Source: Prevotella sp. ne3005 (GTDB taxonomy: Bacteria; Bacteroidota; Bacteroidia; Bacteroidales; Bacteroidaceae). From it: 64,000 bases of DNA. The position numbers and the translations under genes were made by a program. Below are positions 20,231 to 29,049 of this stretch, one piece after another. Position 1 is the first letter of the stretch, and every line of letters begins with the position of its first letter. The notes beneath the pieces were generated by a model. The model was not told the DNA's origin and did no database searches. It saw nothing but the letters and a program-made list of their open reading frames with translations. The stretch spans positions 372,001-436,000 of the forward strand of contig NZ_FOCK01000001.1 in NCBI RefSeq assembly GCF_900110085.1. The letters are read 5' to 3'.

Positions 20231-21025
20231 ATGAGAGTAATTATTCAGAACGATTATCAGAAGATGTCCCAGTGGGCAGCTAGCCACGTGATTGAGCGCA
20301 TCAACCAGTTCAATCCCACCCCTGACCACAAGTTTGTACTCGGCCTGCCTACAGGTTCTTCACCCGTTGGCATGTACAATGCCCTTGTCGAGGCCAACCG
20401 TGCCGGAAAGGTATCCTTTAAGAATGTCATCACCTTCAACATGGACGAGTACGTGGGCCTGCCCGAGACTCATCCTGAGAGCTACCATGCCTTCATGGCC
20501 CGTAACCTCTTCGATCATATCGACTGTCCGAAGGAGAACATCCACATCCTCAATGGTAACGCTCCTGACCTCCAGGCCGAGTGTGCCCACTACGAGGAGA
20601 TGATCCAAGAGGCCGGTGGTATCGACCTGTTCATCGGTGGTATCGGCCCCGATGGTCACATCGCCTTCAATGAGCCGGGTTCTTCCCTGCGCAGTAAGAC
20701 CCGCATGAAGACCCTCACCACGGATACCCGTATTGCCAACTCCCGTTTCTTCGGTGGTAAGCCCGAGAACGTACCTGCCCACGCCCTCACTGTAGGTGTT
20801 GGTACAGTCATGGATGCCCGCGAGGTCATGATTCTGGCCAATGGTCACCTCAAGGCCCGTGCCCTGCAGGCAGCCATCGAGGGTTCTGTCAACCACATGT
20901 GGACCATCTCTGCCCTGCAGATGCACGAGCATGGTATCATCGTCTGCGATGAGGAGGCTGCCGATGAGCTGAAGGTTGCTACCTATAAGTATTTCAAGGA
21001 CATCGAACAAGACAACATACTTTAA
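20231..21025 (+). CDS. nagB: glucosamine-6-phosphate deaminase
   Basis: 264 residues, full length. It converts glucosamine 6-phosphate to fructose 6-phosphate and ammonia in the cytosol, the step by which amino sugars enter glycolysis. Catalytic residues can be read at the same numbers as in E. coli NagB: D72 (FNMDEYVGL), D141 and H143 ([12 protein letters not shown]) and E148. It is monocistronic between hflX (divergent) and the GH97 gene, with its own promoter and terminator. The stop codon lies at the edge of an AT-rich repeat. Confidence 0.97.
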   Translation: MRVIIQNDYQKMSQWAASHVIERINQFNPTPDHKFVLGLPTGSSPVGMYNALVEANRAGKVSFKNVITFNMDEYVGLPETHPESYHAFMARNLFDHIDCPKENIHILNGNAPDLQAECAHYEEMIQEAGGIDLFIGGIGPDGHIAFNEPGSSLRSKTRMKTLTTDTRIANSRFFGGKPENVPAHALTVGVGTVMDAREVMILANGHLKARALQAAIEGSVNHMWTISALQMHEHGIIVCDEEAADELKVATYKYFKDIEQDNIL

Positions 21026-21051
21026 AGGTAAAAAAGTAAAAAGGTAAAAAA
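21026..21051. repeat. AAAGGTAAAA repeat after nagB
   Basis: AGGTAAAAAAGTAAAAAGG-type units begin exactly at the nagB stop codon. Confidence 0.75.
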
Positions 21052-21054
21052 TAG

Positions 21055-21085
21055 GGGCACGGATGGTGTATGATCGTTCGTGCCC
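21055..21085 (+). terminator. terminator of nagB
   Basis: GGGCACG pairs with CGTGCCC across a 17-nt loop, followed by ATTTTAAATTT. Confidence 0.65.
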
Positions 21086-21104
21086 ATTTTAAATTTATAT
21101 AGTT

Positions 21105-23150
21105 ATGAAGATTTCAATAATAAGGGGTATCGGTATAAGGAAATGGATCTTACCTTTTTACCTTTTTACCTTTTTACCCTTACACGCTGATAATCTCAGC
21201 GTGTCCTCCCCCAACGGTCAACTCGTGGTGACGGTCTCTGAGACCGACGGAAACATCACCTATGCTGCCACGCTCAATGGCCAGCCAGTCATCACCCCCT
21301 CCGCCCTCGGCCTCAAAACCAACATCGCCTCCTTCACCGAAAATCTCTCAATCCTCCCCCCCAATCCTCCAAGCTCAAAGCTCAAAGCTCAAAGCTCAAA
21401 GCTAAATGCTCAAAGCTCAAAGCTAAATGCTCAAAGCTTAAAGCTCAATGCTCCATACCAAATGCGTGGCACGAAGGCCTCAAAAGCCAACTACCAAGCC
21501 AATCAACTAACCGTTGACCTCCAGAACAAAGCAGGCCAACGTCTCAGCATCATCTTCCAGGTGAGCGACAACGATATTGCCTTCCGCTATGTCCTCCCCC
21601 GTCAGAAAGTGGGTCACAAGGAGTACAAGCGCGCCTTGGTCTATGAGGAGCTGACCAGTTTCAACTTCCCCGATGGCACCACCACCTTTATCTCCCCGCA
21701 GATAGGCCCCGAGACAGGTTGGGAACAGACCAAGCCCTCTTACGAAGAAGGCTACTCTGCCGATGCCCCGATGGCCACCCCCTCCCAACACGGTCATGGC
21801 TACATCTTCCCCGCCCTGTTCCACCTCCCCAACGCTTGGGCGTTGGTCAGTGAGACTGGCGTTGGTTCCAACTACTGTGGCAGCCATCTCTCCGACTATC
21901 AGGCTGGCAAAGGCTACACCATCGCCTATCCTGACAAAGGCGAAAACAATGGCGTAGGCTCCGAGTTCGCAGGCATTCCCCTCCCGGGGGAGACACCTTG
22001 GCGCACCATCACTGTAGGTACCAGCCTCAAACCCATTGTAGAGACCACCATCAGCTACGACCTTGTAGAGCCCCTCTACGAACCCTCTACAGACTACAAA
22101 CCCGGTCGTTACACTTGGAGCTGGCTCATCTGGCAGGACACCTCCATCAACTACGACGATCAGGTGAAATTCATCGACCTCGCTTCGGCCATGGGCTTTG
22201 AATACTGCCTTGTCGACAACTGGTGGGACACACAGATTGGTCGTGAGCGCATCGCAGAACTCTCCCGATATGCCCAGTCCAAAGGTGTACACCTATTATT
22301 ATGGTATAACAGCAATGGTTATTGGAACGATGCCCCCCAAGGCCCGCGCAACTGCATGAACACCGCCATTGCCCGCGAACGGGAGATGAAATGGATGCAG
22401 TCCATTGGCATCAAAGGCATCAAGGTCGACTTCTTTGGAGGTGACAAACAGCAGACCATGCAGCTCTATGAGGACATCCTCTCTGATGCCAACCGCTATG
22501 GTCTGCAGGTAGTGTTCCATGGCTGTACCATCCCCCGTGGCTGGGAGCGCATGTATCCCAACTATGTGGCCTCCGAGGCTGTGCTGGCCTCCGAGAACGT
22601 GTTCTTCAACGAAGGGGCGGCCACCAAAGAGCCCTTCGACCTCACGCTCCATCCCTTCTGCCGCAATGCCACGGCCTCGATGGACTGGGGAGGCATCATC
22701 ATGAACAAATACCTGTCTAAGGACAACAAGAGCCGCCATACCCGTAAGACCACCGACATCTTCGAGATGGCCTCAAGCATCATCATGCAGACCTCTGTCC
22801 AGTGTGTGGCCATCCAGCCCAACAACCTGGAGGAGCTCCCCCAGTTTGAGCTCGACTTCCTCCGTGACCTCCCCACCACTTGGGAAGAGACACGGTTTAT
22901 CGATGGCTATCCCGGCAAGTATGTGGTCTTGGCTCGCAAGTCCGCAGCCACTGGCCAATGGTACATCGCCGGGCTCAACGCGCTCAAAGAGCCGTTGGCT
23001 CTTACGCTCGACCTAAGTTCCTTCGGACCTTTGTCGAGTCTTTACATCGACAATAAAAAAGGTGAGCCCACCCTTTCTCCTGTCAAGCCAGACAAGAAGG
23101 GACGTCTCAAGCTCACCCTCCAGCCCAACGGAGGTTTCATCATCAAGTGA
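21105..23150 (+). CDS. GH97 family glycoside hydrolase
   Basis: 681 residues, normal for GH97 alpha-glucosidase/alpha-galactosidase enzymes that are exported to the periplasm or surface. Seen: N-terminal super-sandwich, (beta/alpha)8 barrel with LVDNWWDTQIGR, GIKGIKVDFFGGDKQQ (D442) and ASEAVLASENVFFNEG, and a C-terminal sandwich. The aspartate in the KVDF motif is the nucleophile of retaining members such as the Bacteroides alpha-galactosidase, so a retaining enzyme is likely. Two low-complexity repeats are translated in frame: one forms the hydrophobic core of the signal peptide (LPFYLFTFLP, residues 16-25), the other a loop of repeated SSKLNAQ units (about residues 89-116). Confidence 0.9.
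   Translation: MKISIIRGIGIRKWILPFYLFTFLPLHADNLSVSSPNGQLVVTVSETDGNITYAATLNGQPVITPSALGLKTNIASFTENLSILPPNPPSSKLKAQSSKLNAQSSKLNAQSLKLNAPYQMRGTKASKANYQANQLTVDLQNKAGQRLSIIFQVSDNDIAFRYVLPRQKVGHKEYKRALVYEELTSFNFPDGTTTFISPQIGPETGWEQTKPSYEEGYSADAPMATPSQHGHGYIFPALFHLPNAWALVSETGVGSNYCGSHLSDYQAGKGYTIAYPDKGENNGVGSEFAGIPLPGETPWRTITVGTSLKPIVETTISYDLVEPLYEPSTDYKPGRYTWSWLIWQDTSINYDDQVKFIDLASAMGFEYCLVDNWWDTQIGRERIAELSRYAQSKGVHLLLWYNSNGYWNDAPQGPRNCMNTAIAREREMKWMQSIGIKGIKVDFFGGDKQQTMQLYEDILSDANRYGLQVVFHGCTIPRGWERMYPNYVASEAVLASENVFFNEGAATKEPFDLTLHPFCRNATASMDWGGIIMNKYLSKDNKSRHTRKTTDIFEMASSIIMQTSVQCVAIQPNNLEELPQFELDFLRDLPTTWEETRFIDGYPGKYVVLARKSAATGQWYIAGLNALKEPLALTLDLSSFGPLSSLYIDNKKGEPTLSPVKPDKKGRLKLTLQPNGGFIIK
21150..21178. 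repeat. TACCTTTTTACC repeat encoding the GH97 signal-peptide core
   Basis: Three near-identical 10-bp units TTACCTTTTT, the same family as the spacers at 12.1 and 20.1 kb, read in frame as hydrophobic residues. Confidence 0.85.
21371..21452. repeat. AAGCTCAAAGCT tandem array inside the GH97 gene
   Basis: About eight 10-11 bp units of AAGCTCAAAG / AAGCTAAATG type, also seen between genes at 18.6-18.7 kb, encode a polar segment of SSKLNAQ-like repeats without breaking the frame. Confidence 0.85.
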
Positions 23151-23167
23151 AACCTCCGTTGGGCTGG
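23120..23167 (+). terminator. long hairpin spanning the GH97 stop codon
   Basis: A perfect 20-bp inverted repeat (23120-23139 with 23148-23167, 8-nt loop) includes the last codons and the TGA. The right arm is a reverse copy of the end of the gene. The T tract that would make a classical terminator is missing. Confidence 0.6.
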
Positions 23168-23440
23168 CCCCCCTTACTAAGGGGTGGCCCTAAAGCAGGG
23201 TTGTTCATTCTCTGGCGCAGAGAATGAACCAAGAGACATCCACCCCCTCCAAGGCCTCCCCCTATATGGGGAGGATGCAACACTGAAAATCGCAGAAACC
23301 GACGATTTTCAGATCTACACCAAGGTAAAATCGACCATCAAAGGTCGATTTTGATTGAAAATAATCATGGCTCGCCCCGAAGGGGCACAGGCTTTGCGAG
23401 CCATACCAAAACTCTGAAAATGAGGGTCTCTCGAAATTTT
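23168..23440. repeat. intergenic long-repeat copies (families E and F)
   Basis: No gene is seen here. 23168-23285 (minus orientation) is a copy of a cassette containing GGGGGAGGCCTTGG and a TTCATTCTCTG/CAGAGAATGAA hairpin; related copies lie at 31137-31232 and 40850-40975. 23364-23435 is a second element (GCTCGCCCCGAAGGGGC, then CACAGGCTTTGCGAGC) that recurs at 31066-31115. 23441-23615 holds only short hairpins such as GCAGGGTATAACCCTGC. Confidence 0.7.
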
Positions 23441-23615
23441 CAGTTAAGTCCCTTGCCAAAGATTGGCGAGGGGTTTGGGGAGTGGTCTGAAGCCCTCTTG
23501 GCTAAGAGGGTTGGGTGATCGGTAAAAAGAAGTGCAGGGTATAACCCTGCGAAAGAGGGATGCAGGGGGAACCCTGCAAAACTCTCTAAGGCGGAGCCTT
23601 TCAGTATGAAGAACT

Positions 23616-23646
23616 TGCAAAAAGAAAGCAGAGCCTGCGCTCTGCT
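23616..23646 (-). terminator. terminator of the minus-strand polysaccharide operon
   Basis: On the minus strand AGCAGAGC-GCAG-GCTCTGCT is followed by TTCTTTTTGC. The stem begins inside the stop codon of the CapD-like gene. Confidence 0.8.
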
Positions 23647-25666
23647 ACTTTTTGTCCAGTGCTTCGTACTTGGGCGAATTCTCACTCTTATACTCTGGAA
23701 CAATCTCCTTCATCTTCTTCACCGTCGCCATGTCATCATACTGCTTCGAGATGGCAATCAACTCATCAATATCCTTCGACACTTGATCAAAATCATACTC
23801 ACGAACCTTGGCTATACGAATCTTCTCATGGAACGTCGGCTTCGTCTTCTCCTTGTCATTCAGCATCTCCTCATAGAGTTTCTCACCCTCACGAAGACCT
23901 GTATACTGAATCTCCACATTCTTCGCCCCAGAGAGCTTAATCATACGCTCTGCCAAGTCGGCAATCCTCACTGGCTGTCCCATATCAAAGATAAAGATCT
24001 CACCGCCATTTCCCTTGGTTCCAGCCTCCAGAACCAGTTTACAGGCCTCAGGAATCAACATGAAATAACGCACGATACGCTCATCCGTCACGGTCACGGG
24101 TCCACCCTTACGGATCTGCTCACGGAACAAGGGGATCACAGACCCATTCGAGCCCAGCACATTTCCAAAACGGGTGGTTACAAACTGGGTATATACATTC
24201 TTCTTACTGCTCTTGGCCTTCTTGGCCTTACGCACATCATCCAACTCCCGGAACTTGAGCTCACGATCGAGCGACTGCACATAAATCTCACAGATACGCT
24301 TGGAGCAACCCATCACATTCGTCGGGTTCACGGCCTTGTCTGTCGACACCATCACAAACTTCCTGACGCCGTACTTCACGCTCAGGTCGGCAATCACTTT
24401 TGTACCATAGATATTATTAAACACGGCCTCACAGGGGTTATCCTCCATCATAGGTACATGCTTATAGGCAGCCGCATGGAACACATAGTTGGGGCGGAAA
24501 TCTCTGAAAAGTTTCTCCATATGTGCCATTTGACAGATATTCGCCACTACCGTCTTCGTCTCCACATTCGGGAATTCACTCGCCATCATCAATCTCACAT
24601 CATGCTCAGGCGTCTCTGCAGAGTCAATCAGCAACATGGCTTCCGGTTGATAGGAGGCAATCTGGCGCACCATCTCAGAACCGATACTGCCAGCAGCACC
24701 TGTGATCATGATACGTTTATTAGTCAGCAGTTCTCCCACCGACTCCATATCCACCTTGATCTCGTTACGTGGAAGCAGGTCTTCTACTGAAACCTCCTTC
24801 AACTTCAGATCCGACATCATCTGCTGATTATCGGCCTCCGAGTTCATCTCAGCCGCACCCTGGGCTAGGAAGATCTTCACACCTACATCAATCAAATCGT
24901 CAAGCAGTTTCTGGTTCTGTCGTATCTCATCCACGCGGTTTGAAGCCACCAGCAACACCTCAATACGATTCTTCTCGGCAATCCAGGCGATATCGTCATA
25001 CTGGCTATACACGCGTTCACCCATCAGTCGGTTATGCTTCAGTCTGGCATCATGCGAGATAAAGCCCTTGATGATATACTTCACAGGCCGCTGGTTACGG
25101 ATATTCTTCGCCAACCCTACGCCCCCGTTCATCGCACCATATATCAGAGCCCTCGAGGCGCGCTTGTCATAGGCCGACACGTCATACAGGGCCTTGACCA
25201 GGATTCTTACAGCCCACATCAGCGAGGTGGAGATGATAAACATCAGCACGATTTCCCTGGTACGGAAATGCAACATCACATCCTCTGGCATTTCATATAT
25301 GAGGTAATGCAGGCCCCATACCAACGCAAACGACAACAGGTTGGCATAGCACACCTTCAGCAGGTCTACAAACGAGGAGTATCGCACGATACCGGCATAA
25401 GTATGGAACGTTCTTACACCGATGATATTTGTCAACAAATACACAATCAGGGTATTCATCAGAGGGATGAAGTGTTCTATCACCCCATGATGCTCATTAA
25501 ATATCCAATAGCTGAAGATACCTGATCCAAGTAGGATGATACCGTCGAGTGCAAAAATACACCAGTAAGGCAGCGCATTCTTACTGAAATACCATCTCAG
25601 CAGTTTGACCAATGGATTGTGAAGACGACGCTTTCTGATTCTATTCAGACCTAGAACTTTCTCCAT
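23645..25666 (-). CDS. membrane-bound nucleotide-sugar 4,6-dehydratase (CapD/WbpM/FlaA1 family)
   Basis: 673 residues, the long form. Four predicted membrane helices lie in the first 150 residues, followed by a CoA-binding-like Rossmann domain. The catalytic SDR domain starts near residue 300, with GAAGSIGSE and the STDKAVNPTNVMGCSKR segment carrying the catalytic Lys-containing motif. The family turns UDP-GlcNAc into a 4-keto-6-deoxy sugar at the inner membrane. Its start lies within the last 16 bp of the upstream UDP-sugar 2-epimerase gene, so the two are translationally coupled. It ends the minus-strand polysaccharide operon. Confidence 0.93.
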   Translation of the reverse strand: MEKVLGLNRIRKRRLHNPLVKLLRWYFSKNALPYWCIFALDGIILLGSGIFSYWIFNEHHGVIEHFIPLMNTLIVYLLTNIIGVRTFHTYAGIVRYSSFVDLLKVCYANLLSFALVWGLHYLIYEMPEDVMLHFRTREIVLMFIISTSLMWAVRILVKALYDVSAYDKRASRALIYGAMNGGVGLAKNIRNQRPVKYIIKGFISHDARLKHNRLMGERVYSQYDDIAWIAEKNRIEVLLVASNRVDEIRQNQKLLDDLIDVGVKIFLAQGAAEMNSEADNQQMMSDLKLKEVSVEDLLPRNEIKVDMESVGELLTNKRIMITGAAGSIGSEMVRQIASYQPEAMLLIDSAETPEHDVRLMMASEFPNVETKTVVANICQMAHMEKLFRDFRPNYVFHAAAYKHVPMMEDNPCEAVFNNIYGTKVIADLSVKYGVRKFVMVSTDKAVNPTNVMGCSKRICEIYVQSLDRELKFRELDDVRKAKKAKSSKKNVYTQFVTTRFGNVLGSNGSVIPLFREQIRKGGPVTVTDERIVRYFMLIPEACKLVLEAGTKGNGGEIFIFDMGQPVRIADLAERMIKLSGAKNVEIQYTGLREGEKLYEEMLNDKEKTKPTFHEKIRIAKVREYDFDQVSKDIDELIAISKQYDDMATVKKMKEIVPEYKSENSPKYEALDKK

Positions 25667-26835
25667 ACAAACTTATTAATTATTCCCGTGTAAGATTGTA
25701 TAATCTTCACCACCTTCGTGGAGACATTCTCCTCAATATAATCCGGTACGGGAGTACCATAATCCCCATTCTGATTCATCGTCACAGCAGTCTCTACAGC
25801 CTGCAGCAACGAAGCCTCGTCGATACCTGCAATAAAGAAACACGCCTTATCCAGCGCCTCCGGCCTCTCGGTGCTTGTGCGGATACAAATGGCAGGGAAC
25901 GGATGCCCCACGCTGGTAAAGAAGCTACTCTCCTCAGGCAGCGTCCCCGAATCACTCACCACGGCAAATGCATTCATCTGCAGGCAGTTATAATCGTGGA
26001 ATCCCAGAGGCTCATGCTGAATCACGCGTTTATCCAAAGAGATCCTTCGACTGGGCTCAGGATGACTGGCGGCAGCCTCCAAACGCTTGCGGCTACGAGG
26101 ATGGCACGAATACAGGATAGGCATATCATACTTCTCTGCCATCTTATTAATTGCTGTAAACAGGCTCAGGAAATTCTTCTCCGTATCGATATTCTCTTCA
26201 CGGTGAGCGCTCAACAGGATATACTTACCCTTCTCCAGTCCCAGCCTCTGGTGGATATCACTAGCCTCAATCTCAGCCAGATTCTGGTGAAGTACCTCTG
26301 CCATCGGCGAGCCTGTCACATACGTCCGTTCCTTAGGCAAACCGCAATCAGCCAGATAGCGGCGGGCATGCTCACTGTACGCCATATTCACATCGCTGAT
26401 AATATCCACGATACGTCGGTTCGTCTCCTCTGGCAGACACTCGTCCTTACATCGGTTACCTGCCTCCATGTGGAAGATGGGGATATGCAGGCGCTTCGCT
26501 CCGATCACGCTCAGACACGAATTCGTATCGCCCAACACCAGCACTGCGTCGGGTTTCGTCTCCACCATCACCTTATAGCTTTTATCGATAATGTTTCCCA
26601 TGGTAGCGCCGAGGTCATCGCCCACAGCCTCCATATAGATATCCGGATCTGCCAGTTTCAGGTCCTTGAAGAACACCCCATTCAGGTTATAATCATAATT
26701 CTGTCCGGTGTGGGCCAAAAGCGTATCGAAATACTGTCTGCACTTATTAATCACCGCTGCCAGTCGGATAATCTCCGGCCTGGTCCCCACGATAATCAAT
26801 AGTTTCAGTTTTCCGTTATTTTTAAATTGTTTCAT
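25651..26835 (-). CDS. non-hydrolysing UDP-N-acetyl-hexosamine 2-epimerase (WecB/WbjD-like)
   Basis: 394 residues from the ATG at 26835 (MKQFKNNGKLK). An upstream ATG at 26880 would lie on the far side of the promoter -7 box, so it cannot be the start of this transcript. Landmarks: GTRPEIIRLA, MEAGNRCKDECLPEETNRR, SAHREEN, DSGTLPEESSF. The EAGNRC form resembles WbjD/FnlC, which epimerises C2 of UDP-2-acetamido-2,6-dideoxyhexoses, more than classical WecB. Residues about 256-267 (SHPEPSRRISL) come from a palindromic-family repeat inserted in frame between RKRLEA and DKRVIQHEP. Cytosolic; it feeds the polysaccharide pathway with its coupled neighbour. Confidence 0.9.
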   Translation of the reverse strand: MKQFKNNGKLKLLIIVGTRPEIIRLAAVINKCRQYFDTLLAHTGQNYDYNLNGVFFKDLKLADPDIYMEAVGDDLGATMGNIIDKSYKVMVETKPDAVLVLGDTNSCLSVIGAKRLHIPIFHMEAGNRCKDECLPEETNRRIVDIISDVNMAYSEHARRYLADCGLPKERTYVTGSPMAEVLHQNLAEIEASDIHQRLGLEKGKYILLSAHREENIDTEKNFLSLFTAINKMAEKYDMPILYSCHPRSRKRLEAAASHPEPSRRISLDKRVIQHEPLGFHDYNCLQMNAFAVVSDSGTLPEESSFFTSVGHPFPAICIRTSTERPEALDKACFFIAGIDEASLLQAVETAVTMNQNGDYGTPVPDYIEENVSTKVVKIIQSYTGIINKFVWRKF

Positions 26836-26857
26836 CGATGATTCATGTAATTTCTTG

Positions 26858-26889
26858 CAAAAGTACGAATAATCGAGCAAAAAACCAAA
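26858..26889 (-). promoter_or_regulatory. promoter with conserved spacer, upstream of the 2-epimerase gene
   Basis: Minus strand: -33 TTTG at 26889-26886, -7 TACTTTTG at 26865-26858, 20 nt apart. The spacer contains TGCTCGATTATT, resembling the spacers at 32.4, 38.2, 48.1 and 48.2 kb. Confidence 0.8.
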
Positions 26890-26900
26890 TAAAAAGGCTT

Positions 26901-27890
26901 TTATTTTTTGTTTTCGAACGCCTTTATCGTCTTATACAACCCATCCTTAGCCCTCACAGGCAGCTGTTCAATGCCCAAAGCCCTCTTAATCTTCGCATTC
27001 GACGACACATAATTCTCCGTCAGTTTCCGAAGGCGTTCGGGATTCAAGGGCAGATGCAGTATACCGCCAATCCTTGCGATGCCCTCCATCAATCCCCGGG
27101 GGACTCTCCAGATATGTGCCTTCTTGCCCAGGGCCGAGCAGATAATCTCTATCAGCTCATTGGTCGACACGGCCTCATCGTCATTGATATGATAAATGCC
27201 ACTCTCCACCTCCTTGGTCAACAGTCCATGGACGATGTAGCAGACATTATCGATCGAAGTAAACGTCCGTTTGTTCTCAAACGCACCCAGTGGCCAGGGG
27301 ATACCCCTCTTCACCACGCCATACAGCAGATTCAGGTTCCCCTTATTCCCCGGCCCATGAATCATACACGGCCTCAATATATACGTCCTCTTGTCATCTC
27401 GACACCCTTTATTGTCATCTCGACACCCTTTATTGTCATCTCGACCGAAGTGGAGAGATCTCATTATATAGTGTTCCGCCTCGATCTTGCTCTCCCCATA
27501 CGGGCCCACCGGCTTAGGCTCCACATTCTCATCCACATACGCCCCCTCTACTCGATCCGCAGCAGCCTTCACCGAACTAAAAAACACAAACCTCCTCGCA
27601 CTCGAAGCCAGGAAATAATCATAGATCCGCTTCGTCAGTTCGGTATTCACCTGGAAATACACCTCTGCCTGACTCTGATTCTTCGTATCATGTGCCTTTC
27701 CAGCCAGATGGATGATCGCATCCACCTCTGGGAGCACTCCATGCGCCAGATCATCCCAGGAGAAGGTCTTAACCACGCCCTCCCTCTCAGGACTGACAAT
27801 ATCCAGCCCATAAATCTCAAAATCCTTCGATAGGGCCTTCACCAGATTCGTCCCCACGAAACCATGTATTCCTGTTATTAATACTCTCAC
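26901..27890 (-). CDS. NAD-dependent sugar epimerase/dehydratase (SDR)
   Basis: 329 residues, GTG start overlapping the upstream stop (GTGA). Rossmann motif GIHGFVG near residue 7 and catalytic YGESK. It acts on a nucleotide sugar; by position next to CapD- and WbjD-like genes it may be the 4-ketoreductase or epimerase of a 6-deoxy-amino-sugar pathway, which is inference. Residues about 144-166 are three copies of a RDDNKGC-like heptapeptide, encoded by a 21-bp tandem form of the palindromic repeat, placed just after the active-site helix (YIMRSLHF) and before YILRPCMIHGPG. This is a pure insertion compared with what the fold needs. Confidence 0.88.
   Translation of the reverse strand: MRVLITGIHGFVGTNLVKALSKDFEIYGLDIVSPEREGVVKTFSWDDLAHGVLPEVDAIIHLAGKAHDTKNQSQAEVYFQVNTELTKRIYDYFLASSARRFVFFSSVKAAADRVEGAYVDENVEPKPVGPYGESKIEAEHYIMRSLHFGRDDNKGCRDDNKGCRDDKRTYILRPCMIHGPGNKGNLNLLYGVVKRGIPWPLGAFENKRTFTSIDNVCYIVHGLLTKEVESGIYHINDDEAVSTNELIEIICSALGKKAHIWRVPRGLMEGIARIGGILHLPLNPERLRKLTENYVSSNAKIKRALGIEQLPVRAKDGLYKTIKAFENKK
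27394..27462. repeat. in-frame tandem copy of the TGTCATCTCGAC repeat
   Basis: Units of TTGTCATCTCGACACCCTTT (21 bp period) end in CGAAGTGGAGAGATCTC, the same consensus as the intergenic family at 38.3 and 42.4 kb. The period is a multiple of three, so the gene frame survives. Confidence 0.85.
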
Positions 27891-29017
27891 TCTAATGATA
27901 ATCGCCCGCGCTTGACTCTCGCGGGTATGGTCTTAATAAAAAACGAAACATACATCAACTCTATCCAGAAAGCCTCACTGAAGTCGAAGCGAAACATCTT
28001 CAGTCGATGTTGATGCTTGGCAAGGATACGCCTCCCAAGTCCATGCTGCTTATCCGGATGATAACGCCCAAAGTTGCCTCCATCCATCATCTGCTGCCAC
28101 AGCATTTGGCCACGTCTTTCATCCCTCGGCGCTATCAGGAGATCCTCCTCCAGCCCCAACTTCTCATGCAGCACCCACATCATGGCCTCTGCTGTATGTT
28201 GGAGTCCATAGCGCTTCAAACCATCGACGACCTCAGCTCTCAGACTATTGGTGTCAGACTTCAGCAAAAAATAAAAATCTATCAGCTGCCTCATGCCTAC
28301 CCCTTCACTCACCAGATGCCTCTGGATATGGGCCAACTGCATCACCAATGCAAACGCCAGGCTCGGCACCCTAAATCCCTCTCTCACGAGCTCATTCTCC
28401 TGATGGATCTCTTCCTCCAGAAAAACCTGCAATCGGCGATTCGTAAAAGGATTGATATTCCCTGACGAGGGCAGGAAGTGCACCTCCACATCTATACCAT
28501 GCTCATTCTCATTCTTCGACAAATGGATATGATGGCGCGACACGGTGGTATCACCATCAAAGCTATACTTCGCGATGTTCCCTTTCAACAGTCCCAGCTG
28601 TCTGGCGGTCTCTATCACCTTCTCCTGTCCACCGCTCACCCAGATATCGATATCTCCGGGCTGTCTCGACATCTTATCGGGATACAGCCTCGCATTCGCT
28701 TGGCCTTTCAAGATGGCAGTCCGATGGCCCGCATCTTCAAACAGTTTGGTCAACCGGGCAGCCTCCCGGTTCATCAACTCATTCTGTGCTTTCACCTGCT
28801 CGCTCAGGGCCAGCCACTCATAGACCAATCCCACAGGTGCCTTTTGTCCAGCCCGGCTCAATCGATCCAATGCTGGAAAAGCAAAAGCCGTCACCGCTTG
28901 CATCTGGCACACACGAAAGAGCATCCTCCACTCCTTCTCAGAAGGACACTCCGAAAGCGCCCCCCTCATCCCAAGTGCCACCTGCATCAGCTCTAAGAGA
29001 AGTCCCTCTCTTCCCAT
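27887..29017 (-). CDS. nucleotidyltransferase family protein (NTP_transf_5-like)
   Basis: 376 residues. The core AILKGQANARLYPDKMSRQPGDIDIWV (residues about 105-135) carries the G-D-x-D metal-binding pattern of the Pol-beta-like NTP_transf_5 group, and HIDVEVHF-like EHGIDVEVHF follows. The remainder is helical. Proteins of this group are common in capsule loci of Bacteroidota; their substrate is not known. It overlaps the downstream epimerase gene by 3 nt. Confidence 0.8.
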   Translation of the reverse strand: MGREGLLLELMQVALGMRGALSECPSEKEWRMLFRVCQMQAVTAFAFPALDRLSRAGQKAPVGLVYEWLALSEQVKAQNELMNREAARLTKLFEDAGHRTAILKGQANARLYPDKMSRQPGDIDIWVSGGQEKVIETARQLGLLKGNIAKYSFDGDTTVSRHHIHLSKNENEHGIDVEVHFLPSSGNINPFTNRRLQVFLEEEIHQENELVREGFRVPSLAFALVMQLAHIQRHLVSEGVGMRQLIDFYFLLKSDTNSLRAEVVDGLKRYGLQHTAEAMMWVLHEKLGLEEDLLIAPRDERRGQMLWQQMMDGGNFGRYHPDKQHGLGRRILAKHQHRLKMFRFDFSEAFWIELMYVSFFIKTIPARVKRGRLSLE

Positions 29018-29049
29018 TTTCCAGCTCCTTTCATATCCATTTTGTCATC

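Noticed and set aside
26836..26880. Fifteen extra N-terminal codons for the UDP-sugar 2-epimerase
   Set aside because: The promoter -7 box lies at 26858-26865, inside this stretch, so the mRNA starts downstream of the upper ATG.
27394..27462. CRISPR-like short direct repeats in the epimerase gene
   Set aside because: Units are 21 bp with no unique spacers and are translated; this is a coding tandem repeat.
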